13,898 nucleotides of DNA from CAMLHU01 sp031393795 (lineage in GTDB: Bacteria; Gemmatimonadota; Gemmatimonadetes; Gemmatimonadales; GWC2-71-9). The stretch is taken from the NCBI GenBank assembly GCA_031393795.1, contig JANMWE010000034.1, positions 1-13,898 on the forward strand. The letters are read 5' to 3'. Each line of letters begins with the position of its first letter. Position 1 is the first letter of the stretch. The notes under the pieces are model-generated. The model searched no databases. It saw only the letters and a list, made by a program, of their open reading frames with translations, and was not told where the DNA came from. Both the position numbers and the translations under genes were made by a program. This document shows, in pieces, positions 1-7,495 of this stretch.

Positions 1-2133
1 GAGCAGGCGATGGGAGAGCGGGAGATCACCCCCCGCTCCGATATCTACGCCCTCGGCTGCGTGCTCTACGAGATGCTCACCGCCGAGCCGCCGTTCGTCG
101 GTGCCACCGCGCAGGCGATCATCGCGCGGGTGCTGACCGAGGAGCCGAGGTCGCTCACACTGCAGCGGAAGACGATCCCGCCGCACGTCGAGGCGGTGGT
201 GATGCAGGCGCTCGCCAAGCTCCCCGCCGATCGCTTCGGCACCGCGGCAGAGTTCGGCAAGGCGCTCGGCGATGCGACCTTCCACGGCACCGGTTTCGGA
301 CCGCACGGGACGGTGGCGCTCAGGGGACAGCGGCACAGCGGCACAGGGAACAGGAAGGTGACGATCGGGATGGTCACCGCATTGGTCGTGGCCTCCCTGC
401 TCGCGGCGTGGGCCTGGCTTCGCCCTGTCCCGAGGCCCACCCCGGTCCCGGTCATCCGGTACGTCCTGGCCCCGACGGCGACCACCAAACCGAACGACCG
501 GTTCCCCTGGCCCGCCGCCATCTCCCCCGATGGCGGGACCATCGTCTATTCGGTGGCGGAGTCGGGGGGGAGCACCCGGCTCTATGCGCTCCGGACCGAC
601 CAGATCGAGGCCCGGCCGATCCCGGGGACGGCCGATGCCTTCCAGCCCTTCTTCTCCCCCGATGGGAGCTGGATCGCCTTCGGCGGCGCAGGGGGCAAGG
701 AATACAAGGTGCGGCTCGACGGGAGCGCCCCGGTCGCGGTCGCCGACCTCGGGGGCGCCAACGGCGCCGACTGGTCGGACGGGAACGAGCTCGTCTTCGG
801 GGCCGTCGGCCCCTTCCACGGACTCTCGCGGGTGAACGCCGCCGGCGGCGCCCCCACGGCACTCACTCACCCTGACACGGCCAAGGGTCAGACCGATCAT
901 CTCTGGCCCATCGCCCTGCCGGGGGGGAAGCTGGTCGTCTTCGCGATCTGGACCGGGAGCCTCGCCACGGCGGAACTCGCCCTGGCCTCCCTCCCCGAGG
1001 GCCAGGTGACACCGCTCGGCATCCACGGGATCCGGCCCCTGGCCCTGCTCGACGGGATGCTGGTGTACCTCCAGGCCGATGGCGCGCTGATGGCGGTCAA
1101 GCTCGACCTCCGCCGTCGGGCCACCGACGGGCTCCCGATCCCGGTCCACGATCCCGTCTCCGTCGAGAGCGCGAACAACGGCAATTCCGGCGTCTTTCTC
1201 TCCCGCGGCGGGGCGCTGGTGACGTCAGGGGGGGAGGTCAGGGGAACGCTGACCTGGCTCACCCGGGAGGGACGCCCCGTCGCACTCCTCCCCCAGGCCG
1301 CCAGCTATCAGCTACCCAGGCTCTCCCCCGATGAGCGCCGGGTCGCGGTGGTGGTCCGCACCGGCCAGCAGAGCGACGCCTGGATCTTCGACCGCCAGCT
1401 CACGACCTTCTCCCGGCTCACCACCGCCGGGAGCGTGACCTCCGTCGAATGGAGCGCCGACGGGGCCGCCATCATCTTCAACGCATCGGGCCAGGGGGCA
1501 CGCACCGCCGTCTGGCGCCAGCTCGCGACCGGCGGCTCTCCGCCCACCGAGCTCTTCCATACCACCTATCTCGCGCCGAGCGCGGCCATCTCCCCCGACG
1601 GCCGCTGGCTCCTCGTCACGGCGCTCCGGGAGAACAGCTGGGACATCCTGCGCGCCCCGCTCGACTCACCCGGGGTGGTCCAGCCCTACCTCACGACGCC
1701 CATGACCGATGCCGGACCCCGCTTCTCCCCCGACGGGAAATGGGTCGCCGTCGTTTCCAGTGAATCGGGCCGCGAGGAGATCTACGTCCGCTCCTTCCCC
1801 GACCCCTCGGCCAAGTTCCAGATCTCGGTGACCGGCGGCACCGAGCCGGTCTGGGCTCCCGACGGCCACGGGCTCTACTACCGCTCGGGCGGCTCCCTGC
1901 TGCGGGCGCAGGTGGCCCTCACGCCGACCTTCGCGCTCCTCGGCCGGGACACCCTGCTCGCCGGGACGATGTCCCCGACCCTCTTCTTCGGGGCCAACTA
2001 CGATGTGGCGCGCGATGGCAAGCGGGTGCTCGCCGTCCAGTCCGATGCGAACAATTTCCAGCTGGTCATTTCGCCCAACTGGATCACCGAGTTCCGCCGG
2101 CGGGTGGCCGAGAGCCGGGGAGGGGTGCGGTGA
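1..2133 (+). CDS. Ser/Thr protein kinase with C-terminal TolB-like propeller (gene 1, subtype A), 5' partial
   Basis: The reading frame is open from base 1, so the start, Gly-rich loop, HRD and DFG motifs lie upstream of the window; an ATG at base 10 falls inside the kinase fold and is not the true start. What remains begins at the EQ of the SPEQ motif after the activation segment, followed by subdomain IX (RSDIYALG) and the C-lobe ending near LPADRF. Next come the subtype A linker motif FHGTGFGPHGTVAL (bases 280-321), a hydrophobic segment (bases 358-420) and a Pro-rich stretch. The rest is propeller: SPDG-type motifs near bases 518, 646, 770, 1320, 1447, 1585, 1720, 1852 and 2001, the most conserved being SPDGKWVAVVSSESG near 1720. 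It ends in an NWITEF tail. The expected role is a membrane-anchored kinase whose propeller senses or binds something outside the cytoplasm; ligand and substrates are unknown. One oddity is ALAKLPADRF where the other copies have ALEKLPADRF. The stop overlaps the start of gene 2. Confidence 0.93.
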   Translation, partial: EQAMGEREITPRSDIYALGCVLYEMLTAEPPFVGATAQAIIARVLTEEPRSLTLQRKTIPPHVEAVVMQALAKLPADRFGTAAEFGKALGDATFHGTGFGPHGTVALRGQRHSGTGNRKVTIGMVTALVVASLLAAWAWLRPVPRPTPVPVIRYVLAPTATTKPNDRFPWPAAISPDGGTIVYSVAESGGSTRLYALRTDQIEARPIPGTADAFQPFFSPDGSWIAFGGAGGKEYKVRLDGSAPVAVADLGGANGADWSDGNELVFGAVGPFHGLSRVNAAGGAPTALTHPDTAKGQTDHLWPIALPGGKLVVFAIWTGSLATAELALASLPEGQVTPLGIHGIRPLALLDGMLVYLQADGALMAVKLDLRRRATDGLPIPVHDPVSVESANNGNSGVFLSRGGALVTSGGEVRGTLTWLTREGRPVALLPQAASYQLPRLSPDERRVAVVVRTGQQSDAWIFDRQLTTFSRLTTAGSVTSVEWSADGAAIIFNASGQGARTAVWRQLATGGSPPTELFHTTYLAPSAAISPDGRWLLVTALRENSWDILRAPLDSPGVVQPYLTTPMTDAGPRFSPDGKWVAVVSSESGREEIYVRSFPDPSAKFQISVTGGTEPVWAPDGHGLYYRSGGSLLRAQVALTPTFALLGRDTLLAGTMSPTLFFGANYDVARDGKRVLAVQSDANNFQLVISPNWITEFRRRVAESRGGVR
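55..97 (+). repeat. 43-base perfect repeat shared by genes 1 and 4
   Basis: Bases 55-97 are identical to 8098-8140. Both encode the subdomain IX region (GCVLYEMLTAEPPF). The match is bounded by single mismatches and lies within paralogous kinase domains, so it reflects shared descent or local gene conversion rather than a mobile element. Confidence 0.8.
109..146 (+). repeat. 38-base perfect repeat shared by genes 1 and 5
   Basis: Bases 109-146 are identical to 10829-10866, encoding AQAIIARVLTEEP. Gene 4 encodes the same residues with several different third positions (from 8151), so here gene 1 matches gene 5 better than gene 4, the reverse of the 55-97 repeat. Confidence 0.8.
327..346 (+). 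repeat. 8-base tandem repeat in the linker of gene 1
   Basis: Two copies of ACAGCGGC (327-334, 335-342) followed by a partial ACAG (343-346). They encode part of the basic linker just before the hydrophobic segment. Eight is not a multiple of three, so gain or loss of a unit would shift the frame. Confidence 0.75.
2119..2123 (+). promoter_or_regulatory. Ribosome binding site of gene 2
   Basis: GGAGG lies inside the last codons of gene 1, six bases before the GTG at 2130, and supports that start. Start and stop share GTGA at 2130-2133, so coupling to gene 1 translation is expected as well. Confidence 0.65.
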
Positions 2134-4805
2134 CCGACGCCCTCGCCCGCCTCGGCGCGGCACTGAGCGACCGCTACCGCATCGAGCGCGAGCTCGGCGC
2201 GGGCGGGATGGCCACCGTCTACCTGGCCCAGGACCTCAAGCATGACCGGAAGGTCGCCCTCAAGGTCCTGAAGCCGGAGCTCGCCGCCGTCATCGGCGCC
2301 GAGCGCTTCGTGGTGGAGATCAAGACCACCGCGGCGCTGCAGCATCCGCATATCCTGCCCCTCTTCGACTCCGGCAGCGCCGACGGGTTCCTGTTCTACG
2401 TGATGCCGTTCATCGACGGCGAGACCCTCCGCACCAGGCTCGACCGCGTGCACCAGCTCGGCATCGAAGAGGCGGTGAAGATCACGACCGAGGTGGCCGA
2501 CGCCCTCGACTACGCCCACCGCCATGGGGTGATCCACCGCGACATCAAGCCGGAGAACATCCTGCTGCATGATGGCCGCCCGATGGTGGCCGACTTCGGG
2601 ATCGCGCTGGCGCTCTCCGCCGCGGCCGGCGGGCGGATGACCGAGACCGGGATGTCGCTCGGCACGCCGCACTACATGAGCCCCGAGCAGGCCACCGCGG
2701 AGAAGGACCTCACCGGGCGGAGCGACATCTACTCCCTCGCGAGCGTGCTCTACGAGATGCTGGCCGGCGACCCCCCGCACACCGGAGCCACGGCACAGCA
2801 GATCATCATGAAGATCGTGACCGACACGGCGCGCCCGGTCACCGACCTCCGCCGTTCGGTCCCGCCCAACGTCGCCTGGGCCCTTTCCAAGGCGCTCGAG
2901 AAACTCCCCGCCGACCGGTTCGCCACCGCGGCGGAGTTCGCCGCGGCATTGCGCGATCCCAAGGCGACGGTCGCGACCACGGGGTATCGGCCTGCCATGA
3001 CCCAGAGCCGGAGCGGGTGGCTGGTCACCGGTGCGGTGGCGCTCGTGACGCTCGCGGTGGGATGGCTGGTCGGGCATCGGCGAAGTGACGGCGGGAGCGT
3101 GCCGGCCGGCGCGCTCGTACGGGTCTCGCTCGCCCTGGGAGACAGCGCCAAGGTGAGGGCGATCGCCAATGTGCGCCTCGCCATCTCGCCTTCCGGGGAC
3201 CGGGTCGTGTACGTCGGGCCCGATGGGACCGGTACCGCCCTTTGGGTCCGGGCGCTCGACCAGCCCTCGGCGCATCCGATCCCCGACACCAAGGGAGGAT
3301 TCGCCCCCTTCTTCTCACCCGACGGGACGGAGGTCGGATTCTTCACCGCCGAGAGCGGCATCACCCTCTTGAAGGTCATCCCCGTGGTCGGGGGGGTGGC
3401 ACGAACGGTCGTCAGTGACTCGGTGGCGCAGTATGGGGGCGGGAGCTGGGGGGATGACGGCCAGATCTACTTCACCAGCGTCGCCCGCGGGCTGGCCCGC
3501 GTCGCAGCCTCAGGCGGCGCGGTGACCCAGATCTCCCGCCCCGATACCCTCAGCCACGTTGCGGAGCATGACTTCCCCGACGTCCTCCCGGGGAGCCGCT
3601 ACGCTGCGGTGATGCTCTGGATGGGATCGGTCGGGTCCAATCACATCGGGCTCGTCGACCTGAAGACCGGCGCGGTCACCGACCTCACCGCCGGGAGCTT
3701 CGCCCGGTACGTCGCCCCCGGCTACCTCGCCATCGGGACCGGCGACGGCAAGCTTCTCGCCGTCCCCATCGATGTGCGGCGCGGACGCCTCCTCGGCACC
3801 CCGGTCCTGGTCGTCGGGGATGTCCAGCAGGAGAATTCCAACGGCACCGTCCAGTTCGCCGCCTCCCGGAACGGGACCCTGGTGTACGAGGCCCAGACCT
3901 CGGAGAATGACGACCTGCTCTGGGTGGACCGTGCGGGCCGGGCGACGAACGTGGATTCGACGCTGCGGGGCAGCTTCCTCCAGGTGGCGCTCTCTCCCGA
4001 CGGGCGGCAGATCGCGCTGGCGCGGAACGTGGTGGGGGAATCGCAGATCTGGATCAAGCAGCTCGCCACCGGGACCTTCACCCGCCTCTCCTTCGACGTC
4101 TCCAATGCGGACCGTCCGGTCTGGGATCCCGATGGCCAGCGGGTGGCCTTCCTCGCGACGCGCAACAACGTCCGCAGCGTCTGGGGCCGGCGCGCCGACG
4201 GGAGCGACAGCGTGACGCCCCTGTCGCCCCCGGGGCTCCGGCTCGATGAAGTGGCACTCGATCCGCTGCGCCGCTTCCGCCTCTTCCGGACCGAAGGGGG
4301 CGGGCTCGGCAGCCGAAAACTGCTCCTCCTCCGGATCGGCGCCGACACCGTGGCGCGGCCCCTCGTCACCTCGCAATTCGACAATTACGCGCCGGTCATC
4401 TCTCCCGACGGACAATGGCTGGCCTACGCATCGAATGAGTCGGGACACTCCGAAGTGTACGTGCGTCCCTTCCCGACCGTCGATTCGGCGCGCTTCGCGA
4501 TCTCGGCCGCGGGAGGGATGGAGCCGATGTGGAAGCGGGATGGCAAAGAGCTCTTCTTCCGGAACTCGCGGGGGGACATGTACGCCGTGCCGGTCACCAC
4601 CGGCCGCCATTTCACCCACGGCACCCCGGTGCTCCTCTTTTCCCACCCGGGACTCGCCTCCCAGGAGTTCCACCGCACCTATGACGTGCATCCGGACGGC
4701 AAACGCTTCCTGATGCTGCGCTCAGGAGGGGGAGACGCCCCCACCATCAACCTGATCTTCAACTGGCCGAACGAGCTGCAGCGGCTGAAGTCGGGGACAC
4801 CGTGA
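2130..4805 (+). CDS. Ser/Thr protein kinase with C-terminal TolB-like propeller (gene 2, subtype B)
   Basis: A complete 891-residue protein from a GTG start that overlaps the previous stop (GTGA), with a GGAGG ribosome site 6 bases upstream. Kinase elements: Gly-rich loop GAGGMATV (23-30), ATP-binding Lys45 in VALK, helix-C Glu63, catalytic HRDIKPEN (136-143, Asp138), DFG (155-157), activation segment with Thr171, Thr173 and Ser176 as possible phosphosites, and SPEQ (184-187). A hydrophobic segment spans about 297-315. Propeller motifs follow, near residues 350, 394, 620 (SPDGRQIAL), 664 (DPDGQRVAF), 756 (SPDGQWLAYASNESG) and 852 (HPDGKRF), and the tail is FNWPNELQRL. An active, membrane-anchored kinase is likely, with the propeller probably extracytoplasmic. 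The conserved Gly of subdomain IX (DxxxxG) is Ala204 here, unlike all five neighbours. No cysteine was seen anywhere in the protein. The closest relative in the window is gene 3. Partner and signal cannot be read from the sequence. Confidence 0.95.
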   Translation: MTDALARLGAALSDRYRIERELGAGGMATVYLAQDLKHDRKVALKVLKPELAAVIGAERFVVEIKTTAALQHPHILPLFDSGSADGFLFYVMPFIDGETLRTRLDRVHQLGIEEAVKITTEVADALDYAHRHGVIHRDIKPENILLHDGRPMVADFGIALALSAAAGGRMTETGMSLGTPHYMSPEQATAEKDLTGRSDIYSLASVLYEMLAGDPPHTGATAQQIIMKIVTDTARPVTDLRRSVPPNVAWALSKALEKLPADRFATAAEFAAALRDPKATVATTGYRPAMTQSRSGWLVTGAVALVTLAVGWLVGHRRSDGGSVPAGALVRVSLALGDSAKVRAIANVRLAISPSGDRVVYVGPDGTGTALWVRALDQPSAHPIPDTKGGFAPFFSPDGTEVGFFTAESGITLLKVIPVVGGVARTVVSDSVAQYGGGSWGDDGQIYFTSVARGLARVAASGGAVTQISRPDTLSHVAEHDFPDVLPGSRYAAVMLWMGSVGSNHIGLVDLKTGAVTDLTAGSFARYVAPGYLAIGTGDGKLLAVPIDVRRGRLLGTPVLVVGDVQQENSNGTVQFAASRNGTLVYEAQTSENDDLLWVDRAGRATNVDSTLRGSFLQVALSPDGRQIALARNVVGESQIWIKQLATGTFTRLSFDVSNADRPVWDPDGQRVAFLATRNNVRSVWGRRADGSDSVTPLSPPGLRLDEVALDPLRRFRLFRTEGGGLGSRKLLLLRIGADTVARPLVTSQFDNYAPVISPDGQWLAYASNESGHSEVYVRPFPTVDSARFAISAAGGMEPMWKRDGKELFFRNSRGDMYAVPVTTGRHFTHGTPVLLFSHPGLASQEFHRTYDVHPDGKRFLMLRSGGGDAPTINLIFNWPNELQRLKSGTP

Positions 4806-7495
4806 CCGCACCGATAGTCTCTCTCGCCGCGGCATTGGCCGACCGCTACCGCATCGAGCGGGAGCTCGGCTCGGGGGGGATGGCTACGGTCTACCTGGCC
4901 GAGGACTTGAAGCACAAGCGGAAGGTGGCGCTCAAGGTGTTGAAGCCTGAGCTCGCCGCCGTGCTCGGCGCCGAGCGGTTCGTGGTAGAGATCACCACTA
5001 CAGCGGCATTGCAGCATCCCCACATCCTGCCGCTCTTCGATTCGGGCAATGCGGACGGGTTTCTCTTCTACGTCATGCCGTTCATCGACGGCGAGACGCT
5101 CCGCACCAAGCTCGATCGCGAGACCCAGCTCGGCATCGACGAAGCGGTCCGGATCGCCCGCGATGTGGCCGACGCGCTGGACTATGCCCACCGACAAGGC
5201 GTGGTCCACCGCGACATCAAGCCGGAGAACATCCTCCTCCACGACGGCCGCCCCATGGTGGCCGACTTCGGGATCGCGCTGGCGCTCAGTGCCGCGGCTG
5301 GCGGACGGATGACCGAGACGGGGATGAGCCTCGGGACCCCGCACTATATGAGCCCCGAGCAGGCCACGGCCGAGAAGGAGATCAGCGGCCGGAGCGACAT
5401 CTACTCGCTCGGGAGCGTGCTCTACGAGATGCTCGCCGGCCAACCCCCGCACCTCGGGGGGTCGGCGCAGCAGATCATCATGAAGATCATCGCCGAGCCG
5501 GTCGCACCGGTCACGGCGCACCGGAAGTCGGTGCCGCCCAACGTCGCGGCGGCGATCGACAAGGCCCTGGAGAAGCTCCCCGCCGACCGGTTCAGCAGCG
5601 CGAAGGAATTCGCCGCGGCGCTGGCCGATCCGACGTTCAAGGGCACCGCCATTCACCCGGCTGGCGTGCCGGTCACGAACGGCGGGTGGCAGGAGCGCGC
5701 CGCCGTCCCTGCCCTCATCGGCATCGGGGTGCTCGCGGTAGGACTCGGATGGAGCCTCCGGCGTCCTGCCCCGGCCGGTCCCGTCAGCCGCTACACGGTG
5801 GAGCTGGCCGAGGGGCAACGGATGTCCGCGAGCCCCTGGGGACGGATCGCCGTCTCCCCGGACGGCTCCAAGCTGGTCTACCTCGCGGACAACGATCGCG
5901 GGACCATCTTCCTGCTCCGGAGCCGCGGCGACCTGCAGGCCACGCCCATCCCCGGCACTGAGGGGGGCATCAATCCGGCTTTCTCCCCGAACGGGACCAA
6001 GGTCGCCTTCATGGATCGGGTGGCCGGCGGAACGATCAAAGTGGTGTCGATCGATGGCGGCCCCACCACCACGGTGTCCGACTCTCTGGTCGGCGCTCCC
6101 GGCGTCGCCTGGGGCACCGATGGCTACATCTATTACGACCGGATCGGCGTGGGACCGCTGATGCGGGTCCCGGAGAATGGCGGACCTGCGGAGTCCGTGG
6201 GCCAGCTCGATTCCACACGCGGCGAGCTCCAGCACTCGTGGCCCGACGTCCTCCCGAACGGGAAGGGGGTGCTCATCACCGTGGGCCACGGCGGTCCGGG
6301 GGCGATGGGAACCCCGACCGATGAGATCGCCGTGCTCGATCTCCGCACCCGGAAGCACCGCGTGCTGGTGCGCGGCGCGATCGGCCGGTACGCCCCCGGG
6401 GGCTACCTGCTCTTCGTGACGTCTGATGGTGCGCTGATGGGGACCCGGTTCGACCAGGACAAGATGGAGCTGACCGGGGAGCCGGTGAAGCTCTTCGAGG
6501 GGGTGAACCTCCGGATCGGCGGCGGGGCGGTCGACCTCGCGCTCTCCGCGGAGGGCACGCTCTGGTACACGGCGGGCGGCGTTGACGCAGGGGGGACGCG
6601 GGAGGTGGTGTGGGTGGACCGGACCGGTGCTGCCACGCCGGTCGCCGCCGGATGGTCGGGCCTGTTCAGCGCCCCTGCCCTTTCGCCGGACGGGCATGAG
6701 CTGGCCCTGCAGGCCCGGGAACTCGACGTGCAGGTCTGGATCAGGGACCTGCAGCAGGGCACGCTTTCCAAGCTGACCTTGGACGGCAGCTACAATGCGG
6801 ATCCCGCCTGGAGCGCCGATGGGCGGATGGTGGCCTTCGTGACCCAGCGCGGCACCGACCGCCAGCTGTATGAACGGGTCGCCGACGGCAGCCGTCCCGC
6901 CGTCCCGCTGCTCGACGACCCCCGCCCCATCGAGGACGCGACCTTTTCGCACGATGGGGCGTGGCTCCTCTATCGCGCCGGCTCCATCCCCGACCAGCTG
7001 GACATCCTCGCTCGGCGCATTGGGACCGATTCCACACTCCCCCTGCTCACCAGCCCGGCCAACGAGAGCTCCCCGGCGCTCTCGCCGGACGGTCGCTGGC
7101 TCGCATACGTCTCCGACGAGTCGGGGTTGCCGCAGGTCTACGTCAGCCCCTTCCCGAACGTCGCCGACGGGAGGGCGCAGATCTCCACCAACGGCGGGCA
7201 GGAGCCGGCCTGGGCCCGCTCGGGGCGGGAGCTCTTCTACCGCGTCGCGGGGACCGCGATCCCCCTGCAGATGGTGGTGGACGTCCCCGCGGGCCCCCGG
7301 TTCACCACCGGCCCGCGGCGCGCGCTCTTTCCGCTCCCCCGATACCTGCTGAACAACAGCCGCACGGAGTACGCCGTGGGTCCCGACGACCGCCGCTTCC
7401 TGATGATCCGGAACACGGAGTCGGACCATACCGACCGGCTGGTGGTGGTGGAGCACTTCGACCAGGAACTCCGCACTCGGCTCGCACCCCAATGA
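4802..7495 (+). CDS. Ser/Thr protein kinase with C-terminal TolB-like propeller (gene 3, subtype B)
   Basis: A complete 897-residue protein, GTG start in a GTGA overlap with gene 2. The only ribosome-site candidate is a weak GGGGA at 4793-4797, so translation probably relies on coupling. Kinase motifs are intact: Gly loop GSGGMATV (23-30), Lys45, Glu63, HRDIKPEN with Asp138, DFG (155-157), activation-segment Thr171/Thr173 and SPEQ (184-187); the subdomain IX Gly204 is present. The linker keeps a faint trace of the subtype A motif (TFKGT). The hydrophobic segment is about 300-319 and is followed directly by RRPAP. Propeller motifs lie near residues 350 (SPDGSKLVY), 393 (SPNGTKVAF), 436 (GTDGYIYY), 625, 670, 714, 759 (SPDGRWLAYVSDESG), 803 and 857. 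The tail, EHFDQELRTRL, is a variant of the NW-EL tail of the other copies. No cysteine was seen. The Gly loop is encoded partly by a run of seven G (4873-4879). The predicted role is as for its neighbours, with ligand and substrates unknown. Confidence 0.95.
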   Translation: MTAPIVSLAAALADRYRIERELGSGGMATVYLAEDLKHKRKVALKVLKPELAAVLGAERFVVEITTTAALQHPHILPLFDSGNADGFLFYVMPFIDGETLRTKLDRETQLGIDEAVRIARDVADALDYAHRQGVVHRDIKPENILLHDGRPMVADFGIALALSAAAGGRMTETGMSLGTPHYMSPEQATAEKEISGRSDIYSLGSVLYEMLAGQPPHLGGSAQQIIMKIIAEPVAPVTAHRKSVPPNVAAAIDKALEKLPADRFSSAKEFAAALADPTFKGTAIHPAGVPVTNGGWQERAAVPALIGIGVLAVGLGWSLRRPAPAGPVSRYTVELAEGQRMSASPWGRIAVSPDGSKLVYLADNDRGTIFLLRSRGDLQATPIPGTEGGINPAFSPNGTKVAFMDRVAGGTIKVVSIDGGPTTTVSDSLVGAPGVAWGTDGYIYYDRIGVGPLMRVPENGGPAESVGQLDSTRGELQHSWPDVLPNGKGVLITVGHGGPGAMGTPTDEIAVLDLRTRKHRVLVRGAIGRYAPGGYLLFVTSDGALMGTRFDQDKMELTGEPVKLFEGVNLRIGGGAVDLALSAEGTLWYTAGGVDAGGTREVVWVDRTGAATPVAAGWSGLFSAPALSPDGHELALQARELDVQVWIRDLQQGTLSKLTLDGSYNADPAWSADGRMVAFVTQRGTDRQLYERVADGSRPAVPLLDDPRPIEDATFSHDGAWLLYRAGSIPDQLDILARRIGTDSTLPLLTSPANESSPALSPDGRWLAYVSDESGLPQVYVSPFPNVADGRAQISTNGGQEPAWARSGRELFYRVAGTAIPLQMVVDVPAGPRFTTGPRRALFPLPRYLLNNSRTEYAVGPDDRRFLMIRNTESDHTDRLVVVEHFDQELRTRLAPQ
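7492..7495 (+). promoter_or_regulatory. ATGA stop/start overlap, gene 3 to gene 4, without Shine-Dalgarno
   Basis: The gene 3 stop TGA and the gene 4 start ATG share ATGA. The 20 bases upstream are C-rich and contain no purine-rich ribosome site, so initiation here probably depends on ribosomes finishing gene 3. That dependence is inferred. Confidence 0.6.

Noticed and set aside
10..2133. ATG at base 10 as a real start of gene 1
   Set aside because: The codons before it encode EQA of the SPEQ motif and the frame is open to base 1, so this is an internal Met of a gene cut by the window edge.
1998..3275. 425-residue open frame on the minus strand across genes 1 and 2
   Set aside because: Shadow of two strongly supported plus-strand genes, without recognisable motifs.
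6961..7491. N-terminal extension of gene 4 by 177 codons
   Set aside because: The extension overlaps gene 3 in another frame, is Arg/Pro-rich, and the family N-terminus MTxxxLTAALADRYRIEREL starts at 7492 in an ATGA overlap, as at the other junctions.
4679..7492. 937-residue open frame on the minus strand opposite gene 3
   Set aside because: It mirrors a gene with intact kinase motifs on the plus strand; its predicted protein is Arg/Gly/His/Pro-rich with no recognisable domain. Long antisense frames are expected in GC-rich coding sequence.
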